Positions 9,351 to 19,443 of a stretch of 19,443 nt of DNA are shown here, one piece after another. Each line of letters starts with the position of its first letter. Positions within the stretch are counted from its first letter, which is position 1. The DNA comes from Chiua virens (Eukaryota > Basidiomycota > Agaricomycetes > Boletales > Boletaceae). The notes under the pieces are model-generated. The model saw nothing but the letters and a program-made list of their open reading frames with translations, searched no databases and was not told the DNA's origin. The stretch is from assembly GCA_019787685.1 (NCBI GenBank), contig JAHNUO010000124.1:1-19443 (forward strand), read 5' to 3'. The translations under genes and the position numbers were made by a program.

Positions 9351-9561
9351 ATGTCTTCCTTCCGACTCGCGAACCTATGTGTCACGTTCCTTGCAGGAGG
9401 CTACATCTTCCCCATTGCAATTGGTATTGGTAAGTAAGTCAGACCGTTCTAGATAACAATTTCCCTGACATTCTCAGTCCTTCTTGCGTTTTTTGCAGCT
9501 AGATTTTTGCCACGGAGATGGGTCCCTGTTGATGGTCGAGCTCGTCGTCCACAACGCATGG
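9351..9561 (+). CDS. small membrane protein or remnant
   Basis: Exon 1 (9351-9429) encodes MSSFRLANLCVTFLAGGYIF and PIAIGI. A 48-nt intron (9430-9477, GTAAGT...CTCAG, CCCTGAC branch-like site) splits a Val codon in phase 1. Exon 2 (9478-9561) continues VLLAFFAARFLPRRWVPVDG and RARRPQRM, ending at a GTACGT donor. Together they make one hydrophobic segment of about 30 residues followed by an arginine-rich tail, suggesting a single-pass protein with its tail in the cytosol. A possible last exon at 9883-9956 after TTGCAG would end the protein at 79 residues, but the 321-nt intron is unusually long here. The layout (intron in phase 1 inside the membrane segment, next intron after RPQ) matches the gene at 11720, so this may be a decayed relative. 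Confidence 0.4.
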
Positions 9562-11659
9562 GTACGTATCTTGCCATACTCTCCTCACAAATTGTATATA
9601 TTGATGAGGTAATGCAAGGTCAAATCCGCCACACGAATGCGCCCGTGGCAACTTGATGCGGTATCGTTTGTGATGTTCAAGTTGGGTTTGAATTCCCGGG
9701 GAGATCGCAAAGTTCCGGAGAAGCGGTGATAAGCGCAGCTCATATACCCAGATTCAAATGCGTTTTCGATGGAGAAAATACTAAACGCAGTATGGCTGCG
9801 GCGGTGGGGTGCCCTGCATGACATAGTACAGTGCCACTAAATGCGGTGCAATTTACAGTTCTTTTTTGTCTTCGCATTGCAGCCATGAACAGTATGACAC
9901 ACTCCCTGGCAAGGGACCGACCACACGTCCCCGCACCGTGCACAATAGCAGTATGACATTGCATTGACGCATGGATCAAGTGTTCTCGGCCGCTAGACTT
10001 GTCAATGTCAACTTTGCAGTGGCTCGTACTATGAATAATGATAATGATAATAATCAAGATGATGAGTTTCATAGACCCACTGAACATCCAGTCTTAGAGA
10101 TGGCGGATATATTCAGGCTGACTCGGAGCAGCATATGCCAGTGGTTCATCAAGTCGTCCCATACTCCAAGTTGTGGCCTGCCCGTGGATTGAGCAAGACA
10201 AACCTCAGGCTGTCGATGCACCCGGGACGATAAAGAAGATATCTTCGTTGCCGACAGCCTAAGAATAGGTAGGAGGAGAACTTGCCACTATTGGGTGGAA
10301 TATCGGCCCGGGATGTGTCATTACTGAAAATAAAACCCAACCCGCCGCCTCAGGAGGGCTACGGTGGAGTTGCCTCAGGTTTCGGCGTGTCACTAACCAC
10401 AATCCCAGATCCGACCGTGATCGCTCTGTGTGACGGTTCAAATGTTCAATCCCTGGCAGGGATCCGAGTCCGATTTCGTAGATCCGACGGCTTCGTCGTC
10501 ATTTAGAAATTAGAACATTCCTTTCTTTCTTGTGGATAAACTTGAACAGGGCAAACTACGCTCTTCTTCATTCCCGGCTACAATGTACCGCCGGGCTCTA
10601 CTGGCCGTGCCGAGGTGACGGGATCTCGGGACCCCGCCGGTCATCTTATATTGTCCCGCCGCCGTACTACAACTTGAATACTTGTATCCGGACAGCAATG
10701 GTTACACTTTTTACCCATATGATCATGATCCACCCAGTCATTTACGAGGGATGGCTTGACGATCTGCTGACGCCTCTGTCACACAAGCCGCTGCTACCAC
10801 AGGCCAGCTGAGCCAATCATGATGATCGGAAGGTCAAGATTCGCACGCCGAGGTGTGTTGGGGGTAGTACGCGCAAAACTACTTTACTGTCGACTGTAAG
10901 GGGAGGGGAAACTGGGACGGATCTTCTCCAGATGAATTGTTCCATCACCAGAGGTCTACAGCACTAGATCTGGGGTTGTATCCTACTTGCGTCGTGATTC
11001 GCTAACCTCAGTACCGTGATGTATTAATAGCAGTAAGATTTCCCACTACGTAAAGTCAATCCAAGGCTTTGAAACCAGATTCATCATGGTCAGCACAATA
11101 TTATGGCAAATGCACCAACATTATCCGAGCCAGGCTGATGCAGAGTCAAACTTTGCGTCGGAGTTGCGCGCGGAAGTCGTGGAACCTCAAAAACACTATA
11201 TCACCAAGCTTTATTATCAATTGCGGCGTGCACGAGAATTCTTAGCAAGATGTAATCTATTCGATTCTATTGGTGTGTCCTACGCAGTTCCGCAGACGCA
11301 GCCGCATGAATGTAGATGGGAACTGCGCTCAGGATGAATCATCGAATCATTTTGGACTGCCTCACGGCCAATTGGCAGTGCTTCGGATTTCAAACACAGC
11401 CGCGAGCCCCGACCCCAACGTTTTCATCTACACCCCGGGTTTACTTCGCACTGGCAGCGATCCGGGTTGTCCTAGATCCGACAGGTCTGCGGTGGACTTG
11501 CCACTCTCAAGGCTATCAAAATTTCGAACGCAATAAATCCGGGTCAAACGCGTATTCGTATCCGAGTTTTCCCGTCGCCGAGCCGAACGGAGGACGGGAT
11601 GGAGGCACTATGCGCAGGGCCCGGCGGTAGGACTCGTATCCTTTAATTGTCTAATATGT
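9562..11659. other. about 2 kb without a confident gene
   Basis: ORFs on both strands (for example 9971-10192, 10282-10506, 10530-10811, 11086-11337, 11316-11630) are short, overlap in conflicting frames and resemble nothing I know. The frame at 11086-11337 has the most protein-like composition (helical, charged; ends near a CCTACGCAG acceptor-like site). A short AATGAT-rich stretch lies near 10031-10060. Decayed genes cannot be excluded. Confidence 0.35.
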
Positions 11660-11666
11660 TATAAAG
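11660..11666 (+). promoter_or_regulatory. TATA box of the PPxY membrane-protein gene
   Basis: TATAAAG lies 53 bases before the ATG at 11720, a usual fungal distance. Confidence 0.5.
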
Positions 11667-11719
11667 CGATTCGTGCGTGAGCGATCGTTACTCCGCAACC
11701 CCATACTCCTTCACATGTG

Positions 11720-12311
11720 ATGCGTCCCGGCACGTTGCCCACCTCATCTTATGAGCCTGGTCTTCTCATCGCATCTCTTAGCACGTCCGTGCCCTCGTCG
11801 ACTTTAAACCCGCCACCACCACCTCAGGCACCTGCTGGTCCACCAACTGGAGCCCTCCAGCCTCTTACCATTCTTGGGATGGTCGTCGGCTTGGGTGGGT
11901 GTCGTTATGTCACTTTGCAGACTGTCTCGTGAATGACAAGATTCGATCCGCAACCCCGCAGTGTGCTTCGTTCTTCTTATATTCACGGCCTTATGCATAT
12001 CCAGGCTCGCCTGCCTTCGTCCACAACGTACGCACTCCACCATGTGTTCTGGTCCTATGACCCTTAGTTGTTCTCCAAACATAGGCCGCACCGTTCGCTA
12101 TCCCAACCAAAATATGAACAGACCTCGTCTCCGTCCTATCCGCCATGCGGAGTCGACGATTTACCCTGATTTCCAGACCACCTACGATGCCCTCCCGCCG
12201 TATTGGGGACCAAGCCTTCCCACATATCACGAAGCTATGCAACACCCCCCCGGTCTACAGCCATTACACCCTCCCCCAAGGGCTGTTCACGCCGCGACGC
12301 GTATACCCTAG
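11720..12311 (+). CDS. single-pass membrane protein, proline-rich outer part, PPxY tail
   Basis: There are three exons: 11720-11894, 11962-12027 and 12085-12311, 468 nt in all, giving 155 residues. Introns are 67 nt (GTGGGT...CGCAG) and 57 nt (GTACGC...CATAG). Residues 1-48 are Ser/Thr/Pro-rich with a run of five prolines. Residues about 49-77 (LTILGMVVGLVCFVLLIFTA and onward) form one membrane helix. The tail is basic (NRPRLRPIRH) and then carries DALPPYWGPSLPTYHEAM, a PPxY-type motif that in fungi often recruits WW-domain ubiquitin ligases such as Rsp5; that role is inference. There is no signal peptide, so the helix itself would be the membrane anchor, or upstream exons are missing. The second intron is a multiple of three without stops, so its retention would give a 174-residue form. 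The family is unknown to me. Confidence 0.6.
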
Positions 12312-12407
12312 ACCAGTTCTCTTTACGATCCTGACGACCATTACACGACACTTTGAAGCGAGTAGCCATTCCCTTGGACCCTCTCCCTTTTGTTTGTCTA
12401 CATGGAC

Positions 12408-12432
12408 TGCCGACGATTCTTTTTCGTCGGCA
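12408..12432. repeat. perfect 9-bp inverted repeat in likely 3' UTR
   Basis: The arms TGCCGACGA and TCGTCGGCA flank a 7-base pyrimidine loop (TTCTTTT), about 100 bases after the stop of the gene at 11720-12311. It could fold in the mRNA 3' UTR or be a palindromic protein site. Confidence 0.6.
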
Positions 12433-13053
12433 CGATACCACTTTTGCGTTATGTATACTTGAAGACGATCTAACACGGCACGAGCTGCTTTGTTGACGAG
12501 AGATTTGCTTGTTGTATCTATACCTCGAACAAAACACGACCTTTACGAGCTAGACGTGGTAGATTGCAGATGCGGAACATGATCTGTAGTGTAGCTTTGA
12601 AGTTAGCTCTGTAAATTATATTTTTCGACTTACCTCTGTCAAAGTTCTATGGCAGAGATTGAGGAGAGAATCGTCAAACGAGCGAGGATGCACTCAATCA
12701 AGTAGTATATTGTTTACAGAGCAAAAAGTGAACAGCGTCATCAAGCTATAAAGAATCTGTGAGTCGTGTATAAGGAGTCCGCGAACGAGAGTAATTGGTG
12801 TATGCGGGTGGTAGCTCGTAAACGAGTGGGTGGAGTAGGAAGTATCCGGTAAAATGAACATACCCATATGCGACGAGTCCTTGCCTAGAAATCCATCAAA
12901 TGTACCAACAAGGAGTAACGACAACAATCACAATGGGAGAATTGTGCAACGAGAAAAGAATAGGTCCAGAAAAAAGTTAGGATTAGCACGATAGAGGTAG
13001 AAATAAGTATCCAAATAATATCGGCGAGCGAAACATTCCAAGGGGACCACTTT
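12433..13053. other. convergent intergenic region
   Basis: This spacer lies between the 3' ends of the gene at 11720-12311 (plus) and the LEA-like gene (minus). It is AT-rich, with no protein-like ORF; it probably holds both 3' UTRs. Confidence 0.5.
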
Positions 13054-14402
13054 TCATGCGCTGGTTATGGACAACTCGATGGGGCATGCCCCAGAACTCA
13101 CCGACGCGGACGCCGTAGTCGTCGAGAGTAGTCCTTGGATGCTCATGGTCAAGATGATCTCGAAGCCTACACCTGAGCATGAAGGTTACATATTAGACTT
13201 TGAGCGAAAGGAAACGGAAGGAGGGTAAAACGCACCTGGCCTGACTCCATCTGTGTATGTCCCTGGATTTTTGCACGCATTATACCATGCTACCCAGGTG
13301 GGATCTGTGTCATTTGACGCGACATATGAAAAGTTGAGAGGTATTGAAATGATAGGGTATGAGTTCGCAGGAAGTGTTGCTTTCCAAAGTAGCCGGATCC
13401 GATCTGGAAATTACTGGAGGGATACCATACTTGAGCGTCGACGTGATTGAGAACAAGCGGGATGATATTGCTGGACGTGTCCATTTGAATCTCGGCCATG
13501 GCTGGGAAGGAAAAATTGGCCGGGGAACGTGAGAACTCCGTGGGTATCGATGCATTGAAGTTGCCAGTAGCACCGACTAGCGGGGAATTGCTGTAGAATG
13601 AAACTCCCGGTACACGAGGGATGGTAATAGCAAGTACGATTGCAATACTATCGATGTGAGGTATTCCAGCGCGGTATAAGTACGAGGCCAACGACAGGGT
13701 TGAGAAGAGATGGTACTTACATTGCACACCACGCGAAAATGAAGAACACAAGAAACTTCTTGGTGAACCATTTGGTACCGCAAAGACCTATTTCGCCTCT
13801 GTTCCAAGCTCTCCACTGTGCACGACGCTCGTCGCTCTTCAGTTCTCTTCTTCCTGATCGAGTCATCTTTTTCATCTCTGAACGCTCCCATTCAGGCCCA
13901 AGAGCAGGAACTGTGACCAGTTCAACTGCGCCAGCGAACTATCGTTATCACCACCTTCTGCTTTGCTGGCGGCAACAGACATTGTGGGTGGTAACTGATG
14001 ATAACTTTTCCCGCGGTATACACCATGAACGAACATGCACAAAACGCAAGCATCGACCACTTACGCAGGTTCCGTATGTTTTCCGATACCAAACGTAGAG
14101 CTGTACTTCGGACCCGTGTTGTTGAAATCCGCAAAGACGTCCCAGTTATCTTGTTGTCCTGCCTCTTCTTCTTCGTCACGACCACCTTTGAGTGGCTCTT
14201 GTCTGCCAGCAGCGAAAAAGGATGAAGCATTATAGCCTGCGGACTGAGTATTGAGGAGATCTTGCGACGTTCGAGATTGGCGATCAGCGTAGAAGGAGGA
14301 CTGAGACTCTGCACGGGGCCGAGCAGCGCCGCGAGGAAGGATGTTACTCTGGCCAGCTGGCGTTGGTACGTCGTTCAGGACATCTATACCTGCGTGCGCC
14401 AT
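13054..14402 (-). CDS. LEA-like single-pass membrane protein, two apparent 1-base deletions
   Basis: There are four exons on the minus strand: 14402-14065, 13965-13721, 13647-13236 and 13172-13054. All three introns are GT-AG (GTAAGT, GTAAGT, GTGCGT donors; 99, 73 and 63 nt). The cytosolic N-terminus contains NWDVFADFNNTGPKYSS, then VELVTVPALGPEWERSEMKK and a basic stretch. The membrane helix is KFLVFFIFAWCA joined to IIAIVLAIT, interrupted by intron 2. The outer domain has PRVPGVSFYSN, FNASIPTEFSRSPANFSFPA, IPLNFSYVASNDTDPTW and ends CPIELSITSA. I recall this layout from a conserved basidiomycete family with a LEA-2-like beta domain; its role is not known. The frame breaks inside exon 2 (near 13925, AQ to VELVTV) and exon 3 (near 13390, GYFG to KATLPAN); each is repaired by one extra base, and 1114 nt plus 2 is divisible by three. 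The first ATG is at 14402, but the frame is open to about 14516, so an upstream start exon is possible. Confidence 0.65.
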
Positions 14403-14513
14403 AGAAAGAAGAAACAGTGGATTTTCTGTCGTATTCCATGCGGACGGGTAGTCGTTTATACTAGAGGAACTGGAAAGCGCTGGTTGGTGGGAAGACAACT
14501 TGGCGTGGGTTTC

Positions 14514-14525
14514 GGGTTAGGGTTT
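14514..14525. promoter_or_regulatory. telomere-like box upstream of the LEA-like gene
   Basis: GGGTTAGGGTTT (AAACCCTAACCC on the minus strand) is about two units of the TTAGGG repeat used at basidiomycete telomeres, 112 bases upstream of the minus-strand ATG. It may be chance or a binding site for a telomere-repeat factor. Confidence 0.35.
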
Positions 14526-14704
14526 GTATCTTGGGCTGAAACCCGACAAATCACAAAATTAGGTTGATTTTCAATGCAAAAATCGTACTTGGACGTATCG
14601 AGCGCGCCCGTCGAGATTATCACCGACGGAGACTATTTCTGATGATTTTTCGTCCCTACTGGTCACTGGCAACGAAGCTAGCCGTCACTGATACATTGAC
14701 ACGG

Positions 14705-14847
14705 CCAATAGCGAGATCATGTGACAGTGAGATGCGATTGGCTGAGTGTGGGATCACCTTCGCAGTGACATGGGGAAATCCGGTTGATCGGAACGATGGT
14801 GTGAGGGGATTGTGATTGGTTCAGTGACAGAGTTTATTGGTCACGTG
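14705..14847. promoter_or_regulatory. divergent promoter with CCAAT boxes and an E-box
   Basis: CCAAT or its complement occurs at 14705-14709, 14737-14741, 14815-14819 and 14836-14840, followed by CACGTG at 14842-14847. The cluster lies between the LEA-like gene (minus) and the thioredoxin reductase gene (plus), so it could serve either or both. CCAAT sites are bound by the Hap/NF-Y complex and CACGTG by bHLH factors. Confidence 0.5.
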
Positions 14848-14932
14848 GTCCCGTGACTACATTTGTAAGTAATTTCTATTCGCGCGTTACGTGACGGTCC
14901 GTCAATAAATGTTCATCCAGTGCCTGCACTGA

Positions 14933-15064
14933 TCTTTCTCCGGCATCCTGTTTTCTCGCACCTGGACCCTTACAAAAGCCCTCCGGGCATCCTTGTTTCC
15001 AGCAGCATCTACTTCTCTTCTCGTCCTCAAGAAAGACCCCTCTCGATCTCGAAATCTGTCTCTC
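14933..15064 (+). other. open ATG-less extension upstream of the reductase start
   Basis: After an in-frame TGA at 14930-14932 the reductase frame is open for 44 codons up to the ATG at 15065. It reads through LFSRTWTLTKALRASLFPAA and ends VLKKDPSRSRNLSL, with many Arg, Lys, Ser, Thr, Leu and Ala and only one acidic residue. This is the composition of a mitochondrial presequence. Possible near-cognate starts are CTG at 14948 (A at -3) and TTG at 14993. Confidence 0.4.
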
Positions 15065-16386
<1,322 letters not shown>

Positions 16387-16687
16387 ATCAGCAAACTAGA
16401 TTATTGCAGTGTTTTGTCCGTTTTATACCGTTCGCACAATTTTCTCGGCATTCATCATGGATACTAAGTATGTACTACACATTGGAATTCCGCATCATCC
16501 AACCACCGGCCAGGGCCCAATAACACGATTACTGTACGAAACACCAATTAGAGTCTTTGCTTCTGCTCTTTCTTGGCGCTTCCCGCTTCTTCCCTCCTCT
16601 CGTCTTTCTTCCTACCATCTTGTTTTTGCGTCATGCTGTTCTGCTTTTCTCGCTCGTTCTTTCGGGTCTCTTGAGGTCCGCGCTGTT
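16387..16687. other. convergent 3' spacer
   Basis: This 301-base spacer lies between the reductase stop and the GTPase stop. The plus-strand frames that cross it continue into the antisense of the GTPase coiled-coil region and are not genes. Confidence 0.6.
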
Positions 16688-17967
16688 TCATACCACGTTC
16701 ATGCTCTTGCCTGTGGTTGTCTTTCTTCTCGCGTTCCTGTCTATCGTCTCTTCCCCCTGCTCATACCTCAGCCTCTCGGGCTCCCCTTTTTGTGGCTCGG
16801 GTTCGGCAGCGAGCTGCTCACGGGTTTGTGTCAGGTTGTTGGCTTCTGCTGGTTCGCGAGCCCTGCATTCCCGTTCAAGCAACTGCGCATTGCGTTCAGC
16901 GATCGCCTTCTGCTTTGCAAAGTCTTTCTTGTATCGCCGGTTTTCGTTCTCAAGTCGCGAATTCTCCACCGCAAAATTCGTCACCATTTGCTCAAGACCC
17001 ACCCGAATCCGCTCTATCTTCTCCCTGGCCTGCCTTGCCTCTTCCTGGAGTATCTCCCTTGTCTCTTCGTCTTCCGCAAGCCTTGCTCCCTCTATTCCTA
17101 GGCATAAGTCTTCCAGCGCCTGAGCGTGACGTTCACCCTGTTCTTTCAACTCTTGCATAATGTCGGCCCCGGCAGTGGTGTGGGCGAGATCCTTCTCCTG
17201 GTTCACCATTTCATCTTGGATAAGAAGTGTCGTTGGCTTGCGGTCGAACAAGTGGTGAAGGATTGCGTGTGCTGACGCCTGCGATCCATCATGGCGAAGC
17301 ATCCGAGCGCCCCTATCAAGTGCTGGTTTGAAAAACTTATCCTTACTTGAGAGCTCCCGTTCTCTTGCTTCCCCGTCTTCCAGACCCACTTTCGACCACA
17401 TGTTGGTCACAAGGAGGACGTTGCCGAGACCAGCGTCTCCACAGAGATTGCGAAAGATGTGAAAGTTCCTCCTCGATGGACCTCCCATCTTGTTATCGGA
17501 GATGCGGTGGATATACACCAGGCCAGCGAGTCTGGCTCCTTGGCTATACCTGGGTACAAATGTACGATGACTGGTGCGTCGTCTAGACGATAGGCGTGTG
17601 CTTACGATCTGGACAGGTAGTCTGTTATCAGCTTGAGGATGTCGGTGTCACTCCGCGTGGTGTCGTCAAACCCCGGAGTATCAATTAACGTGACGGTCCG
17701 CCCATCGAGGAAAAATGTGGATTTCATCACGTCCACGGTGCAGCTCTCGAGGGAATCGCTGACAGGTAAGTTCGACCCACTTGCGACATTGATGAACTGA
17801 CAACATTTACTCGGTCACAATGTTGCATTCTCTGGCGAAACTACATACGGTGGATTTTCCACTGCCGGTTGCTCCCATGACACTGGACAGAAAGCACTTA
17901 GAGAAGGCACTTTTGAAGAACGACAACCAGCGTACGCAATCCTGATCTTTTCCTCGCCAAGCGCCAT
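16688..17967 (-). CDS. AIG1/IMAP-like GTPase with C-terminal coiled coil
   Basis: There are four exons on the minus strand: 17967-17936, 17882-17849, 17796-17606 and 17549-16688, giving 372 residues. Introns are 53, 52 and 56 nt, all GT-AG. The protein starts MALGEEKIRIAV. G1 is GATGSGKST (14-22), followed at once by FINVASGSNL; G3 is DTPGFDDTT (61-69); LAGLVYIHRISDNKMGG and LVTNMW (G4-like, TNMW at 134-137) follow. From about residue 210 on, a long Glu/Arg/Gln-rich region (ALEDLCLGIEGARLAEDEET to ERIRVGLEQM and ERNAQLLERECRAR) is a likely coiled coil. The family belongs to the TRAFAC class near septins and Toc GTPases; members often assemble on membranes, and it is expanded in mushrooms. The target is unknown. 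Intron 2 falls precisely between the last Thr of the P-loop and the next Phe. An AATAAAAGG box lies about 100 bases upstream of the ATG. Confidence 0.85.
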
Positions 17968-18960
17968 CGATGTCAGGGTTACTGAATGCGTCGATACTGA
18001 AAATCGTGGTGGGGTCTAGCACAGGGATTTCGAGCGACTAGTACTAAGGCTGGTCGAGCGTCCTGCCACCTTTTATTGTTTGGGGTCATTGCCCGCGCGC
18101 ACACCCCATGTTGTAGAATGTATGCCATGTGGCTCGATCCCTTTTATTCCACCTTCCTCTTATAGCAGGGTTCGGTGCTGCCTTGGCACGAGGTTTCTGC
18201 GTTGTTTTGGATCATAATGCTGATTTTAAGGGGACCAGCCGCCATCCGAGTCGGTACTTCCGCAGCATGTCGTTGGTCAAAAGGCAACGCTGGAATGAAT
18301 TGCTGCCCTCGCCACGATGGATTTTTTTCCCCTCTAGATCTAATGCTCGGAGCCGACTTTTGGACGGTCGCCGCTATGGTCCGTGCACTACTCTCGATGA
18401 ACTGGAACCAATGTTCATTTCTGATCGGTGTTCTGGCAAATTGAAATCCGCGTTGTCCCACTATTAATTAAATGGATTGGAACCTTTCCACCTGGCTTGG
18501 GACAAGAGATATTCGAGCCAGACTACTGCGGTGGACATTGGGTGGCGGATTCGCATAGCGCGGAATTCGGAAGCGGGGCTCTCGACCTTCGAACACAGCA
18601 TGGCAATGTGCAAATGAAGACCACATCCCCTGGATTGTATGACGGATTTTAAGTAAACAAACCAGACTCGAGCAAGCAAGTCAACCCATCTGCATTCCTA
18701 ACGCCTAACGGGACTGCGCCCCGCGCCTTCCAGTACAGTAACACATGATGATGTCGCACATCTTCTGCCGGATCTCCGGTCAGCCTGGACCTCACGATCA
18801 GGTTTAATTCACTGAAGCCACGCCCAAAGATGCCAGGTCTTCTACGCAAGGCAAGGCAATGTGATGCACCACGTCGCCGTTAACACGCAGCAGAGGAGTG
18901 GTTCCAAGGCCTCATTTAACGTTCACCTTGGTCCACCTCCAACGTCGCTATCGATTCACC
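17968..18960. other. intergenic region between two divergent GTPase genes
   Basis: Several ORFs of 70-112 codons exist on both strands (for example 18129-18467, 18175-18444, 18428-18652, 18649-18849 minus) but they conflict with each other, lack splice-linked partners, and resemble nothing I recognise. The region must hold both promoters. Confidence 0.45.
18069..18077 (-). promoter_or_regulatory. TATA-like box of the minus-strand GTPase
   Basis: AATAAAAGG on the minus strand lies about 100 bases upstream of the ATG at 17967. Confidence 0.4.
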
Positions 18961-19443
18961 ATGGGTCAGATTATTTCGGCCATTATGCAGTGTATTTCTG
19001 CACTTTTTGCTCTGATGGGAGGGCGAAGAGCAGGGAGTGTGAGGTTGTCAGACCACGACGAGGAATCGGGTGTCTTGACTCCGTCCGTAGCTCATGCCAC
19101 TGGTCCGGAACGTCCAAAACCTATCTACATTGCGTATGTGGACATCACTTATGCTTGTCGCGCCGCAATTCTTATCGTCGCACAAGGGTCATGGGCCCTA
19201 CTGGGAGTGGGAAAACGACGGTCCGCTCTAATTCACCTACCCGATGAACCACATTCTCACAAAGTGTTGATAGTTCGTCAACTTGGTATCGGGATCTTCA
19301 CTCGGCGTAGGGCGAGGATTGGAGAGCTGCACCTCCGAAGTCCAAGCATCGCCTCCGTTCAGCATCGGCGAGAAACAAGTAATTTTGGTCGATACGCCAG
19401 GTTTTGGTGACACTACCTTGACCGACAGCGACATTTGGAAGAT
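18961..19443 (+). CDS. AIG1-like GTPase with predicted N-myristoylated leader, 3' part beyond window
   Basis: Exons are 18961-19133, 19187-19220 and 19274 to the window end. Both introns are 53 nt (GTATGT...CAAG and GTCCGC...GATAG). The protein starts MGQIISAIMQCISALFALMG, with Gly2 and Ser6 fitting the N-myristoylation rule and Cys11 nearby as a possible palmitoylation site. A linker (LSDHDEESGVLTP) leads to RPKPIYIAVMGPTGSGKTT (G1), FVNLVSGSSLGVGRGLESCT, and VILVDTPGFGDTT (G3), and the sequence is cut at DSDIWK. The exon sizes and phases around the P-loop copy those of the gene at 16688-17967 (a 34-nt exon holding most of the P-loop), so the two are paralogues. The leader suggests membrane attachment by lipid, unlike the other copy; that is inference from the motif. 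Confidence 0.8.

Noticed and set aside
10455..11490. Two similar stretches with CTGGCAG-GATCCG and TAGATCCGAC (10456 and 11451)
   Set aside because: The similarity covers only about 40 bases with gaps and could be chance.
13640..14567. Plus-strand ORFs over the LEA-like gene
   Set aside because: The minus strand has a coherent four-exon gene with family motifs; the plus-strand frames do not.
16409..17160. Long plus-strand ORFs rich in Leu, Ser and Phe that look like membrane proteins
   Set aside because: They lie antisense to the well-supported coiled-coil exon of the minus-strand GTPase; the apparent hydrophobicity comes from reading Glu/Lys codons backwards.

Overview
The window looks like nuclear DNA of a mushroom-forming basidiomycete (Agaricomycetes). 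The basis is short GT-AG introns (mostly 50-75 nt), multi-exon genes on both strands, and protein families I recognise from that class: AIG1-like GTPases with the HRISDN signature, a DUF6698-like C-terminus, RecQ-like helicases with a tyrosine-recombinase N-terminus, and a LEA-like membrane protein ending in CPIEL. All family names come from reading the sequence and memory; no search was run.

Left part (about 1-5,750) is mobile or decayed DNA. A 5'-truncated, frameshifted minus-strand gene (606-1410) lies head to head with a large plus-strand gene (1428-5083). The latter starts with an intact tyrosine-recombinase-like exon (R...RH...H-9-Y catalytic pattern). It continues through three short introns into a RecQ-type helicase with motifs I, Ia, II, III, V and VI, then a zinc-ligand segment and a Cys/His-rich C-terminus. 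The helicase half is broken by many single-base shifts. A (TAAAG)n repeat covers its stop codon, and a DUF6698-like C-terminal fragment follows.

Middle part (about 5,760-12,440) is gene-poor. It holds an imperfect triple repeat, an unrecognised minus-strand protein gene broken by one frameshift (7706-8270), a small membrane-protein gene or remnant (9351-9561), and a good three-exon gene for a single-pass membrane protein with a proline-rich outer part and a PPxY-type tail (11720-12311).

Right part (about 13,050-19,443) is ordinary chromosomal gene territory. It has a LEA-like single-pass membrane protein gene on the minus strand (13054-14402, two apparent one-base deletions) and, divergent from it across a CCAAT/E-box-rich region, a complete six-exon thioredoxin reductase gene (15065-16386). 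An open, basic, ATG-less extension in the reductase leader could encode a mitochondrial presequence. Two head-to-head AIG1-like GTPase genes follow: a complete minus-strand copy (16688-17967) and a plus-strand copy with a predicted N-myristoylated leader (18961 to the window end). In both, one intron precedes the P-loop and one falls exactly after it, at identical codon positions.

Several genes each carry isolated one-base shifts while two others are perfect. Real decay and assembly error cannot be told apart from this sequence alone, except in the helicase, where the number of breaks argues for decay.
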